In this document: one piece after another, positions 52,684 through 63,386 of the stretch
Numbering within the stretch: position 1 is the first letter of the stretch
Layout of the letters: every line of letters starts with the position of its first letter
Origin: Castellaniella ginsengisoli
Lineage (GTDB): Bacteria; Pseudomonadota; Gammaproteobacteria; Burkholderiales; Burkholderiaceae_B
DNA length: 64,000 nt
Direction: 5' to 3' (one strand)
Assembly: GCF_039523235.1 (NCBI RefSeq)
Contig: NZ_BAAAEX010000003.1
The notes under the pieces: generated by a model
Seen by the model: the letters and a program-made list of their open reading frames with translations, nothing else
Told to the model about the DNA's origin: nothing
The model's database searches: none
Made by a program: the position numbers and the translations under genes

Positions 52684-54447
52684 ATGGCAAAACGACTGAA
52701 ACCGGTTGACGTCGTGCTGGTGGGATTCGGCTGGACCGCATCCATCATCGCGCAGGAACTGACGGACGAAGGCCTGCAGGTATTGGCCCTGGAGCGCGGC
52801 GAAGACCGCGCCACGGTGCCCGACTTCGCCACCACCCACATCCAGGACGAATTGAAATACGCTGTCCGCAGCCATATCTTCCAGGCCCCGGTCCGGGAAA
52901 CCCTGAGTTTTCGCAACACGGTGGCCCAGACGGCCCTGCCGATGCGCCAGTTGGGCTCCTTCAGGCCAGGCGCCGGCGTGGGCGGCGCCGGGGTGCACTG
53001 GAACGGGCAGACATGGCGTTTCCTGCCGGACGATTTCGTCATCCGCTCCCATACTGAAGCGCGCTACGGCGCCGGCTTCATCCCCGAAGACCTGACGATC
53101 CAGGACTGGGGCGTGACCTACGACGAACTGGAGCCCTGTTACGATCGCTTCGAGTACCTGTGCGGCGTCTCGGGGCAGGCCGGCCATGTGGCGGGCGAGC
53201 ACCGGGCCGAGGGCAACCCGTTCGAAGGCAACCGCGCCCGCGACTACCCGCTGCCGCCGCTCAAGCGCAGCGCCGGCTCGCTCATGTTCGACAAGGCGGC
53301 GCGCGAACTGGGCTACCACCCTTTTCCCGGCCCGGCCGCCAATACTTCGCGGCCCTACAAGAATCCGCTGGGCGTGCAAATGGGCCAATGCACCTACTGC
53401 GGCTTCTGCGAATGGTTCGGCTGCGGCAATAATTCCAAGGCGTCCCCTCAATCGACGATCCTGCCGGTGCTGCTGAAGAAGGACAACTTCTCCTACCGGA
53501 CCGGATGCGACGTGACGCGCGTGCTGCTGGATGGCGCGGGCGGCAAGGCCAAGGGCGTCCTGTACCGCGATCTCGAAGGGCGGGAGTTCGAGCAGCCCGC
53601 GGAACTGGTCGTCCTGTGCGCCTACGCGCACCATAATGTGCATCTTCTGCTGCTCTCGGGCATCGGAAAACCCTACGATCCCTTCCTCGACACCGGAGTC
53701 GTCGGCAGAAACTACGCTTACCAGATCACGTCGGCCGTCGAGGTCTTCGTCGACGAGTTGATGAACCCGTACATGGGCGCGGGAGCCCTTGGCCAGGCCA
53801 TCGACGATTTCAACGGCGACAACTTCGACCATGGCCCCGAGGGCTTCATCGGCGGCGGCTACATTGCGCTCTGGACGACCGGCGGGCGCCCCATCATGCA
53901 GCACCACCTGCCCGCGGACACGCCCGCCTGGGGGGCTGGATGGAAGCAGGCGATGGCGGACAACTACTTGCGCAGCGCGTCCGTCGCAACCCACGGCAGC
54001 GTGGTCAGCCACCGGACCGCCTATCTCGATCTGGACCCGACCTACAAGGATATCTACGGCTTGCCCATGCTGCGGCTGACCTTCGATTTCCACGCCAACG
54101 ACTACCGGATGTCCGATTTCCTGACCGGCAAGGCCGAAGGCATCGCCCGGGCGATGCGGCCGCGCGCGATCAACGTCAAGAAACGCAAGCCGCCCTACAG
54201 CATCGTCCCGTACCAGACCACCCACAACACCGGGGGCGCCGTCATGGGCGACGATCCGCGCACCAGCGTCGTCAACCGCTACCTGCAGAGCTGGGACGTG
54301 CCCAATGTGTTTGTCGTGGGCGCCTGCAACTTTCCCCAGAATCCCGGCTACAACCCCACCGGCACGGTCGGCGCGCTGGCCTACTGGGCGGCGGACGCGA
54401 TACGCACGCGCTACCTGAAACGCCCCGGGCCCCTGGTCCAGGTTTGA
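52684..54447 (+). CDS. GMC-family FAD dehydrogenase, catalytic (alpha) subunit
   Basis: 587 aa, with AGAAGGAGG upstream. The FAD-binding N-terminus is VDVVLVGFGWTASIIAQELT and LALERGEDRATVP. The C-terminal GMC motif is PTGTVGALAYWAADAI after NFPQNPGYNPTG. A cysteine cluster QCTYCGFCEWFGCG matches the [3Fe-4S]-binding region of bacterial FAD-glucose dehydrogenase alpha subunits. The catalytic His pair may be HNTGG and NP in the C-terminus. The substrate (gluconate, glucose, 2-ketogluconate or another polyol) is not visible. It passes electrons to the following tri-haem cytochrome. Confidence 0.92.
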   Translation: MAKRLKPVDVVLVGFGWTASIIAQELTDEGLQVLALERGEDRATVPDFATTHIQDELKYAVRSHIFQAPVRETLSFRNTVAQTALPMRQLGSFRPGAGVGGAGVHWNGQTWRFLPDDFVIRSHTEARYGAGFIPEDLTIQDWGVTYDELEPCYDRFEYLCGVSGQAGHVAGEHRAEGNPFEGNRARDYPLPPLKRSAGSLMFDKAARELGYHPFPGPAANTSRPYKNPLGVQMGQCTYCGFCEWFGCGNNSKASPQSTILPVLLKKDNFSYRTGCDVTRVLLDGAGGKAKGVLYRDLEGREFEQPAELVVLCAYAHHNVHLLLLSGIGKPYDPFLDTGVVGRNYAYQITSAVEVFVDELMNPYMGAGALGQAIDDFNGDNFDHGPEGFIGGGYIALWTTGGRPIMQHHLPADTPAWGAGWKQAMADNYLRSASVATHGSVVSHRTAYLDLDPTYKDIYGLPMLRLTFDFHANDYRMSDFLTGKAEGIARAMRPRAINVKKRKPPYSIVPYQTTHNTGGAVMGDDPRTSVVNRYLQSWDVPNVFVVGACNFPQNPGYNPTGTVGALAYWAADAIRTRYLKRPGPLVQV

Positions 54448-54461
54448 ATCCGGGAGGCATC

Positions 54462-55736
54462 ATGCGAATCTCATGCACTCTGGCCGTCCTGCTGACCCTG
54501 GCCACGTGCTCCGCCCCGGCCGCCGTTGCGGCGGACTTCGGGAACGCGGACTTCACCAGCATCCAACGCGGCCGCTCGTTGGCCAATGCCGGCGACTGCA
54601 TCTCCTGCCACACCGCCAAGGGCGGCAAGCCGTTTGCCGGCGGCTATCCGGTGGAAACGCCTTTCGGCACCCTCTATTCCAGCAACATCACACCGGACCT
54701 CATGACCGGCCTGGGCAACTGGACCCGGAAAGACTTCTACCGCGCGATGCACGAAGGCATCCGCAAGGATGGGCAACACCTGTATCCCGCCTGCCCCTAC
54801 CCCTGGTTCACCAAGATGACCCGGGAGGACGTGGACGATCTCAAGTCCTATCTCGACACCCTGCAGCCGGTGCGCTCGATCCCGCCCGAAAACGATCTGA
54901 TCTGGCCATTGGGCTGGCGCGCACTGGTGGCGGGCTGGAATCTGCTGTTCTTCGAGCCCGGCGTCTACACCCCGGACCCGGCTCAATCCACGCTTTGGAA
55001 CCGCGGCGCCTACCTGGTCCAGGGGCCGGGCCACTGCGCCGCCTGCCACACGCCAAAAAACATGCTGGGCGGGACGGACCGGGACCGGGCTCTGCAGGGC
55101 GGCGACGCCGGCGAAGGCTGGTTCGCACCCGGCCTGACGGGCAACCGCCGCACCGGCCTGGGCGGCTGGTCCGAGCAGGATATCGTCGAATACCTGAAGA
55201 CCGGCGCAAACCCGCACACGGCGAGTTCCGGCCCCATGACCGAAGTCGTGATGAACTCCACGCAACACCTGGGCGAATCCGATCTGCGGGCCATCGCGAC
55301 CTACCTGAAAAGCATCCCGGCCCATGAAACAGAGGACGGGGACCCCGGACCCATCGACGATCAGGCCATGGCGCGCGGCGAGGCCCTGTACGTCGACCAG
55401 TGCATGGGCTGCCATATGGCCGACGGCGAGGGCCAGCCCGATGCCTTCCCGCCCCTGGCCAACACGTCTTCGGTGCAGGCGCCCAACGCGCAGACTTTGA
55501 TCCAGGTGGTGCTGGCCGGCGACCACATGGCGGACCCGCCCTCGCTGCCGACGGGGCTGGCCATGCCCGCCTTCGGCTGGAAGCTCGGCGATCAGCAGAT
55601 CGCGGACGTGCTGACCTATATCCGCAACAGTTGGGGCAACCGCGCACCGGCCGTCCGCGCGCAGACCGTGGCGGACATGCGCGAAAGCGTGCACGAATAC
55701 GGGCCGCGCTACCAGCGCCTGATCAGCGGGCCCTGA
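54462..55736 (+). CDS. tri-haem cytochrome c subunit of the FAD dehydrogenase
   Basis: 424 aa, 14 bases after the flavin subunit. Sec signal peptide to about residue 23. Three CxxCH haem sites, CISCH, CAACH and CMGCH, in three cytochrome c domains, as in gluconate/alcohol/glucose dehydrogenase cytochrome subunits. It would carry electrons to ubiquinone or a terminal oxidase at the periplasmic face. The C-terminus lacks an obvious membrane anchor. Confidence 0.93.
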   Translation: MRISCTLAVLLTLATCSAPAAVAADFGNADFTSIQRGRSLANAGDCISCHTAKGGKPFAGGYPVETPFGTLYSSNITPDLMTGLGNWTRKDFYRAMHEGIRKDGQHLYPACPYPWFTKMTREDVDDLKSYLDTLQPVRSIPPENDLIWPLGWRALVAGWNLLFFEPGVYTPDPAQSTLWNRGAYLVQGPGHCAACHTPKNMLGGTDRDRALQGGDAGEGWFAPGLTGNRRTGLGGWSEQDIVEYLKTGANPHTASSGPMTEVVMNSTQHLGESDLRAIATYLKSIPAHETEDGDPGPIDDQAMARGEALYVDQCMGCHMADGEGQPDAFPPLANTSSVQAPNAQTLIQVVLAGDHMADPPSLPTGLAMPAFGWKLGDQQIADVLTYIRNSWGNRAPAVRAQTVADMRESVHEYGPRYQRLISGP

Positions 55737-55745
55737 AACGAAAAA

Positions 55746-55772
55746 CCCCGCCTCCGAAGAGGCGGGGCGATG
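55746..55772 (-). terminator. intrinsic terminator of icd
   Basis: A 9-bp stem (CCCCGCCTC / GAGGCGGGG) with a 4-base loop. On the minus strand TTTTTC follows, so it ends icd. On the plus strand there is no T-run, so it is at most a weak end for the cytochrome operon. Confidence 0.8.
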
Positions 55773-55805
55773 CCGGCGCGGCCCGCAAGGGGCCGGACGG
55801 CGCGA

Positions 55806-57062
<1,257 letters not shown>

Positions 57063-57245
57063 GGGTGCTCCAGTGTTGCTGGGTTTGTTGTTCAAGAGAA
57101 AGGAAAGCAGTCTTATATAAGAGTTTAACGTAAACTGGCCATAGGCTGACAGCCTTTCCACCTTATTCTACCGGTCCGTGCGCCGGAAGCGCGAGGATCG
57201 GCAGGTTAGAATGGACTGTCCAGCCCGTCTTCCCCATCCCTCCTC

Positions 57246-57677
57246 ATGTTCAATCCTTCCAAAGAACAGGTCCGCGCGTTCTTCACCGACGCCTGGCGCA
57301 AGCGCCGCGAAGGCGGGGTGCTGACGCCGCTGGAGACCATGGCCGCCGATCTGATCGAGCGCCATCCCGAATACCACGCCGAGCTGCAGGACCCGGACGC
57401 CGCAGAACGCGACTACCCGGTCGAGGCGGGCCGCACCAACCCCTTTCTGCACCTGTCGATGCATCTGGCGATCCAGGAACAGTTGTCGATCGATCACCCG
57501 CCCGGCATCCGGGACGCCTGGAACGCCTTGCTGCGGGGCCGCGACGAGCACGAAGCCGCTCACATCATCATGGAAGCCTTGGGCGAGGTTGTCTGGGAGG
57601 CCCAGCGGCTGGGCAAGCCGCTGGACAATGAACACTACATCGACCTGATCCGGCGGCACGCCACGCACGATCGCTGA
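57246..57677 (+). CDS. DUF1841 family protein
   Basis: 143 aa: MFNPSKEQVRAFFTDAWRKR, TPLETMAADLIERHPEYHAE, then NPFLHLSMHLAIQEQLSIDH and RDEHEAAHIIMEALGEVVWE. A small, probably helical cytoplasmic protein, well conserved in betaproteobacteria. Function unknown. Several conserved His/Glu residues could bind metal. It converges with a cytochrome operon. Confidence 0.9.
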   Translation: MFNPSKEQVRAFFTDAWRKRREGGVLTPLETMAADLIERHPEYHAELQDPDAAERDYPVEAGRTNPFLHLSMHLAIQEQLSIDHPPGIRDAWNALLRGRDEHEAAHIIMEALGEVVWEAQRLGKPLDNEHYIDLIRRHATHDR

Positions 57678-57794
57678 CCACCGGCGGGCGTGGGCGCCGC
57701 CCTTCTCTCGACGCGGCGGGCACCGCCGGCCCCGAGACAGAAACGCCCGCCGGGCGCGGAGCCGGACGGGCGTTGCCGGAAACACCGATTCGCG

Positions 57795-58151
57795 CTATCT
57801 GCGCACGGCCAGCGGCGAAGGCTGCGCCGCCAGCCAGGCGGAAATGTTTTCGATGTCGGCCGCCGAGAGCTGCGCGGCCATGGCGCCCATGATGGCGTTC
57901 TTGCGCACGTTGGCCGAGGCCGGCGCGCCCGCCTGGCCGCGCTGATAGGAGGTCAGGGCATGAGCCAGGTAATCCGCGTGCTGCCCGGCCAGGATCGGAT
58001 ACTCGGGCAGCATCGGCGTCTTGGCGTCGGCGCCGTGGCACGAGGCGCAGGTGTATTTTTCAAAAGCGGCTTTGCCGGCCTGAAGATCGGCCGCCTGCGC
58101 GCCCGTGGCTGCCAGCCCGAGGCCCAGCAGGGCAATCCAGAATGTACGCAT
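57795..58151 (-). CDS. class I cytochrome c, periplasmic
   Basis: 118 aa from ATG 58151. Sec signal ends around residue 20 (GLGLAATGAQA). One haem site CASCH (KYTCASCHGADAK), axial Met region MLPEYPILAGQHADYLAHAL. It lies 17 bases after a second cytochrome gene in the same unit. It resembles one half of cytochrome c4/c553 types. Electron carrier; partner unknown. Confidence 0.92.
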   Translation of the reverse strand: MRTFWIALLGLGLAATGAQAADLQAGKAAFEKYTCASCHGADAKTPMLPEYPILAGQHADYLAHALTSYQRGQAGAPASANVRKNAIMGAMAAQLSAADIENISAWLAAQPSPLAVRR

Positions 58152-58168
58152 GATGGTCTCCCCCCGGA

Positions 58169-58525
58169 TCACTTGAGACTGGAATAGTAGGCCGCGACGT
58201 CGGCCATGTCCTGCTCGGACAGGGACCGCGCGATGGCGTCCATGGTCGGAAAGGAACGCGCGCCGCTGGCGTATTCTTTCAGCGCCGCGACGATGTAGGC
58301 GGCGTTCTGACCGGCGATCATGGGGACGTGGTACAACTCGGGATAGGCTGCCTTGTAGCCCAGGATGCCATGGCAACCGATGCACATGGACACCTTCTGG
58401 GCGCCGGCCTGGGCGTCGCCCTGGATGGCGGGCTGGTCGGCCGCCAGGGCCGGCCCTGCCAGCAGACAGGACGCCGCCACCACGACGGCGCCCAAACCAC
58501 GATCAAGTATTGCTCGCGACTTCAT
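58169..58525 (-). CDS. class I cytochrome c, periplasmic
   Basis: 118 aa from ATG 58525. Sec signal to about residue 28 (VVVAASCLLAGPALA). One haem site CIGCH; axial Met region HVPMIAGQNAAYIVAALKEY. First gene of a two-cytochrome unit with the next gene. The two proteins are the same length and similarly ordered, which suggests tandem duplication or the two halves of a c4-like di-haem protein. Confidence 0.92.
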   Translation of the reverse strand: MKSRAILDRGLGAVVVAASCLLAGPALAADQPAIQGDAQAGAQKVSMCIGCHGILGYKAAYPELYHVPMIAGQNAAYIVAALKEYASGARSFPTMDAIARSLSEQDMADVAAYYSSLK

Positions 58526-58684
58526 ATGGCCTCTTGTCTCTGTGATTCATATTATGTGTCGGCATCGGCCAGCCTCCTGCCGGGCCGATGAGGCATGTCG
58601 ATTGTACGATAATTGTTTCGATACAGTCAGGCATGAAAATTTCAAGCCCATAGCATTCACCTTCCGCCCTCTCCCACGCCGCCC

Positions 58685-59548
58685 ATGACCCGCTCGACCG
58701 CCCACGCTCCGAACAGCCGCTTCGACGGCACCGACCGCTACGTCGCCACCGATTCCCTGAAAACCGCCGTCAACGCCGCCTTGGCGCTCCAACGGCCGCT
58801 GCTGGTCAAGGGCGAGCCCGGCACGGGCAAGACCCTGCTGGCCGAGGAAGTCGCCCGCGCCCTGGGCCGGCCCCTATTGCAATGGCACATCAAGTCCACG
58901 ACCAAGGCGCAGCAAGGCCTGTACGAGTACGACGCAGTCTCGCGCCTGCGCGATTCGCAACTGGGCGAAGCGGGCGTGCACGACATCCGCAACTACATCG
59001 TGCAAGGCGTGCTGTGGCAGGCGTTCGAGTCGGACCGGCCCTGCGTGGTCCTGATCGACGAGATCGACAAAGCCGACATCGAATTTCCCAACGACCTGCT
59101 GCGCGAGCTGGACCGCATGGAATTCCATGTCTACGAAACCCGCCAGACCATCCAGGCGCGCCACAAACCCCTGATCATCATCACCTCGAACAACGAAAAA
59201 GACCTGCCCGACGCGTTCCTGAGGCGCTGCTTCTTCCATTACATCGAATTCCCCGACCGCTCGACCCTGAGCGACATTGTGGCCGTCCATTTCCCGGACT
59301 TGCGCGCCGATGTCCTGGGCGCGGCGCTGGATGCGTTCTTCCGCCTGCGCGAAGTCCCGGGGCTCAAAAAACGCCCCTCGACCTCGGAGTTCCTGGATTG
59401 GCTGCACCTGCTGCTGGCCGAGTCCGTGCCGCCCGGCAGCCTGTCGCAGGGCGACACGCCGCCGCTGGCCGGCGCCTTGCTGAAGAACGAACAAGATCTG
59501 AACCTGCTGCGCCGGCTGGCCGCCCTGACGCAACGCGGCACGCGTTGA
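58685..59548 (+). CDS. MoxR-type AAA ATPase
   Basis: 287 aa. Chaperone-like AAA+ ATPase. Walker A KGEPGTGKTLLAEEVARALG, Walker B VLIDEIDKADIEFPNDLLRE, sensor region IIITSNNEKDLPDAFLRRCF. Usually paired with a VWA protein to insert cofactors or assemble large enzymes. Here the VWA gene is 0.7 kb downstream with a GNAT gene between. Targets unknown. Confidence 0.93.
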   Translation: MTRSTAHAPNSRFDGTDRYVATDSLKTAVNAALALQRPLLVKGEPGTGKTLLAEEVARALGRPLLQWHIKSTTKAQQGLYEYDAVSRLRDSQLGEAGVHDIRNYIVQGVLWQAFESDRPCVVLIDEIDKADIEFPNDLLRELDRMEFHVYETRQTIQARHKPLIIITSNNEKDLPDAFLRRCFFHYIEFPDRSTLSDIVAVHFPDLRADVLGAALDAFFRLREVPGLKKRPSTSEFLDWLHLLLAESVPPGSLSQGDTPPLAGALLKNEQDLNLLRRLAALTQRGTR

Positions 59549-59615
59549 GGGCAGGCCCGCGCCGCACCGGCCGGCTTGCAGCACCGCCCTTTCCACTCCA
59601 CCATCGGACCGTCCC

Positions 59616-60230
59616 ATGAACTCCCCCGGCTTCAAACAGGCACCGAGCCCCGTCACCCTGGAAGGCCACGGCGTGCGCCTGGTTCCACTGTCCCTTGAGC
59701 ATGTCGACGGCCTGCGCGCCGCCGCCGCCGACGGCGCGCTGTGGAATCTGCGCGTGACCTCGGTGCCCGAACCCGGGCAGACGCAAGCCTATATCGCCCA
59801 GGCCCTGGCGGGCAAGGACGCCGGCCACATGCTGCCTTTCGCCGTCCTCGATGCCGCCGGTGGAACCATTCTGGGCGCCACGCGCTACCACGACATCGTG
59901 CCGGCAATCGCCCGGCTGGAGATCGGCTACACCTGGTATGCCAAGGCGCACCAGCGCACCCACGTGAACACGGCCTGCAAGCTGCTGCTGCTCGAGCACG
60001 CTTTCGGCACCCTGGGCGCGGCGGTGGCGGGCTGGCGCACCGACAACGACAACCATGCCTCCCAGCGCGCCATCGAACGCCTGGGCGCCCGGCGCGACGG
60101 TGTCATCCGCCACCACGCCCTGCGCCGCGACGGCACCGTGCGCGACACCGTCATGTACAGCCTGCTGGCGGACGAGTGGCCCGAGGCTCGAGCCCACTTG
60201 CTCCACCAATTGCAGCGCCCGCGTGCCTGA
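59616..60230 (+). CDS. GNAT acetyltransferase, RimJ/RimL type
   Basis: 204 aa. The acetyl-CoA fold is seen in ARLEIGYTWYAKAHQRTHVN then TACKLLLLEHAFGTLGAAVA, and WRTDNDNHASQRAIERLGAR with the D-G-V-I-R-H-H turn. It may acetylate small molecules or protein N-termini. It is placed between the MoxR and VWA genes, with gaps of 67 and 18 bases. The placement is uncommon, and the gene may not be functionally tied to them. Confidence 0.9.
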   Translation: MNSPGFKQAPSPVTLEGHGVRLVPLSLEHVDGLRAAAADGALWNLRVTSVPEPGQTQAYIAQALAGKDAGHMLPFAVLDAAGGTILGATRYHDIVPAIARLEIGYTWYAKAHQRTHVNTACKLLLLEHAFGTLGAAVAGWRTDNDNHASQRAIERLGARRDGVIRHHALRRDGTVRDTVMYSLLADEWPEARAHLLHQLQRPRA

Positions 60231-60248
60231 CCCCGCGCCTGTCCGGCC

Positions 60249-61418
60249 ATGTTGACCGATTTTTTCACTGAATTGCGCGCCGCCGGCATCCCGGTCTCGA
60301 TCCGGGAGTACCTGAGCCTGCTGGAACTGCTGTGCAGTCCCGCCGCGCCGGCCAGCACGGAAGCGTTCTACCATCTGGCGCGCCTGGCGCTGGTCAAGGA
60401 CGAAACCCGATACGACCGCTACGATCGGGTCTTCGCCGCCTTCATCGGCCGGCTCCAGGCGCGCGCGGGCGGTCCGGATGTCCCGCCCGACTGGCTTGTC
60501 CAGACGTTCCGCAAACAGCTTAGCGATGAAGAAAAAGCGGCGCTGGAGAAACACGGCTGGGACCGGCTGATGGAGATGTTCCGCGAACGGCTGGCCGAAC
60601 AAAAAGACCGCCATGCGGGCGGCAGCAAATGGATCGGCACCGGGGGATCCTCGCCCTACGGCCACGGCGGCTACCACCCCGAAGGCATCCGCATCGGCGG
60701 CCCTTCGGCCGGCAATCGCACCGCCGTCAAGGTCTGGGAACGACGCGAATACCGCGATTACGACGACCAGCAGACCCTGGGCACGCGCAATTTCAAGATG
60801 GCGCTGCGGCGCCTGCGGCGCTTCGCCCGCCAGGGCGCGGCGCAGGAACTCGACATGCCCGGCACCATCCGGGGCACCGCCGAGCAGGCCGGGATGCTGG
60901 ACTTGCGCTGGATGCCCGAGCGCCACAATGCGGTCAAGGTCCTGATGCTGCTGGACGTCGGCGGCAGCATGGACGACCACATCGCCCGCATCGAATCCCT
61001 GTTTTCCGCCGCGCGCAGCGAATTCCGGCACCTGGAAGTCTATTACTTCCACAACTGCCCCTACGAATCCGTCTGGCGCCACAACAGCCGCCGCCACGGC
61101 GAACGCATCGAGACCTGGGATCTCCTGCGCAGCTACGGCGAGGACTGGCGCCTCATCCTGGTGGGCGATGCCTCCATGAGCCCCTACGAACTGCTGTATC
61201 CGGGCGGCTCCATCGAGCACCACAACGAAGAAACCGGCGCTGTCTGGCTGCAACGCATCCTGGGCCATTGGCCGCGTGCCGTCTGGCTCAACCCGGAGCC
61301 CTCCGGATCCTGGCAGTACCGCCAGTCCATCGCCCTCGTCAAGGAACTCATGCACGACCGCATGTACGGCATGACGATGGAAGGCCTGGAGCAAGCCATG
61401 CGCTTGCTATCGAAATAG
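60249..61418 (+). CDS. VWA domain protein (CoxE-like)
   Basis: 389 aa, 18 bases after the GNAT gene. An N-terminal helical region (MLTDFFTELRAAGIPVSIRE) leads to a linker rich in Gly (GGSSPYGHGGYHPEG) and a C-terminal von Willebrand A domain with the MIDAS motif DVGGS (LMLLDVGGSMDDHIARIESL). It lacks a signal peptide. The CoxE/YehP group of such proteins partners with MoxR ATPases; the upstream MoxR gene fits that pairing. Substrate not visible. Confidence 0.92.
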   Translation: MLTDFFTELRAAGIPVSIREYLSLLELLCSPAAPASTEAFYHLARLALVKDETRYDRYDRVFAAFIGRLQARAGGPDVPPDWLVQTFRKQLSDEEKAALEKHGWDRLMEMFRERLAEQKDRHAGGSKWIGTGGSSPYGHGGYHPEGIRIGGPSAGNRTAVKVWERREYRDYDDQQTLGTRNFKMALRRLRRFARQGAAQELDMPGTIRGTAEQAGMLDLRWMPERHNAVKVLMLLDVGGSMDDHIARIESLFSAARSEFRHLEVYYFHNCPYESVWRHNSRRHGERIETWDLLRSYGEDWRLILVGDASMSPYELLYPGGSIEHHNEETGAVWLQRILGHWPRAVWLNPEPSGSWQYRQSIALVKELMHDRMYGMTMEGLEQAMRLLSK

Positions 61419-61443
61419 CCCGGCCCGCAAACCTGCCCGCCCG

Positions 61444-62802
61444 TCACGCCGTCTGCAGCCCATCCTCGCCGCCAGGCAGCAAAGATTCGTCCTCGCGGGT
61501 GCGCAAGGAACCCGTCGAAGAGTCGAACGCCACGACATTGCCGATCGTCGCGACCACGCCGCCGACATTGTGCGATACCGTGGGCGGAGCGCCGTCCGTG
61601 CCGGGTCTCAAGGTAATGACCGCCACGGACGACAGGGTGCAGGGTTTGTCTCCGATGGGTTCGCGCAACGATTGCGGATCGGCGCCGTAGCGCTCGACGC
61701 GCCACACGGTCTGCATGGAAATGGAAATCAGCGGATCGTGATGCTGCACCGAGAAACGGATCTCGGGCTCGCCGTCTTCGAGCTTGAGGTAGCGTCCCTC
61801 GGAACCCACCAGCCCCGTTTCGGGATCGCGCATGTGCCTGAGCGTAGGCTCGGCCAGCGCGCGGCGGGCCAGATCCGGATCCAGGTAGCGCGTCACGGTT
61901 TCCAGAACCCGCGGATCGTTGCCGCACAGATTGGACAGACTGCGCAATTCAGTCTCTTGGGAAACGCTGAGCTCTTTGCTCCAGCCCATCATGGACCAGC
62001 CCGTGCTCCAGAGCGTATTCACCCCCTGCCGGGCCATGTCGGTATAACCGTACGATGAGTCGGGAAGTGTGAGATTCAGGGTGCCGGCATGCTCGGCGTA
62101 GCGGCTGGACACGCTCCAGCCCCCCATGAGCTTCGTCCCCGTCGGCGCGCCGTCCAGCACCTCTTCGCCTTCCCGGGCCACCTCGCCGACCACGTCGTCG
62201 CGCATATAGGCGTGGTTGACCGTCTCCACCCGCGCCATCCGGCCGGTCAGCGTATACCCCACCTCCGTGCCGCCGCGCTCGCCCAAGGGACGCGTCTGCT
62301 CGGGGTTCACCATCTTGGCCACAACCTCCAGCTCTTCGCGCCGCCCGGAACTCAGCCGCCCGGAATCCAGCGCCTTCCGGAGTTCCTGCGTCTGCTCTTC
62401 CATCATCTTGGCCGAGCCTTCCGTGCCGAACACGCCCTCGCTCACGCACTGGCGCGCCACCAGGGTGCTCAAGACCTCACGCGGCTTGACCTGGTCGGTG
62501 ATCTCGTCGTGGAAAAGCATGGGCAGGTCATCCGTCTCGATTTCCAGGCCCTCTTCCTGCTTCTGCTTGAACCGCTCGATGGCCTTCGAGTGGACTTCAC
62601 GGACGTCGGTTGTCTCCGAGGGACTCAGGCCGACCTTCCGGCTGACGGTTTCGCCCAGGACCTGCCCGAGGTTTTCGCCCAACTGATCGATGCCGTTGCG
62701 CACAGTCTGGACGGTACTGGTGACGACTGGAACAGCGCCGAGCACCCGGGACAGCACCCCGGGCGGATCTTCCGGCTTGCCGGTGAGATACGCATCGAGC
62801 CC
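61444..62802 (-). pseudogene. C-terminal part of a split, effector-like protein of unknown function
   Basis: This frame continues from the upstream 185-aa open frame across a single TAG at 62803-62805. The first usable start is a GTG at 62757 (437 aa) with no Shine-Dalgarno. If the TAG were a sense codon, the whole protein would be 638 residues. I recognise no domain. It is globular and has no membrane helix or signal. The Arg/Glu-rich regions (VREVHSKAIERFKQKQEEGL) suggest helical stretches. Function unknown; see the finding on the right-edge system. Confidence 0.65.
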
Positions 62803-63360
62803 CTAGGCCATGAGACGGTAGAGCGTGCTGTCGCCTTGCTGGAATTCGGTCTTGGACAATACGGCGCGATCCAGGATGGCCATGATCTGCCGGGCCACGA
62901 AGTCGCCTCCGGTGCGGCCGCCCACCATCCCCTTGATGTAATCCTCCAGCGGCTTGCGCCCATACTGCTGCACCGTGGTGGCAAGCACTTTTTCCAGCGC
63001 ATGGTCGCCCAGCTTGTCCGTAATCAGGTTGCCGACGGTTTCCTGCCAGCCCTCGGGCAGCAGTTTCTCCATCAGTTTCTTGACCCCGGCCTGCATCTGC
63101 TCATGGTCATTGTCGATGGCGGCCTGGCGGATGGCCGGCAGCAGCCGGGAATGGCGCTCGCCCAGGGATTTGTTGCTGGCCGCATAATCGAAGCCGATCT
63201 GGATGGCGTCGCGCAGTACGCTTTGCGCCAGCGTGTCACGGTTGATTTTCCCGCCGGACAGGCGATTGGCGATGCTGTTGAGCGTATCGGATTTTTCAAG
63301 CGCTGAAAACGCCAGCGTCTTGAGCCCCGTGGAGAGATAGGAACCGATGCTGGTGGCCAT
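62803..63360 (-). CDS. N-terminal part of a split, effector-like protein (LRT-like helical domain)
   Basis: 185 aa from ATG 63360, 26 bases after the chaperone stop, ending at TAG 62805. It is helical, with no export signal (MATSIGSYLSTGLKTLAFSA). The block SNKSLGERHSRLLPAIRQAA then NDHEQMQAGVKKLMEKLLPE is a regular helical bundle. This layout of an N-terminal helical domain behind its chaperone gene is like the type III effector BteA (about 658 aa), whose first about 130 residues target lipid rafts. The resemblance is by layout and general character, not by a match I can compute. Confidence 0.6.
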   Translation of the reverse strand: MATSIGSYLSTGLKTLAFSALEKSDTLNSIANRLSGGKINRDTLAQSVLRDAIQIGFDYAASNKSLGERHSRLLPAIRQAAIDNDHEQMQAGVKKLMEKLLPEGWQETVGNLITDKLGDHALEKVLATTVQQYGRKPLEDYIKGMVGGRTGGDFVARQIMAILDRAVLSKTEFQQGDSTLYRLMA

Positions 63361-63386
63361 GGAGATCCCCCGGAAACGACAGCCGT

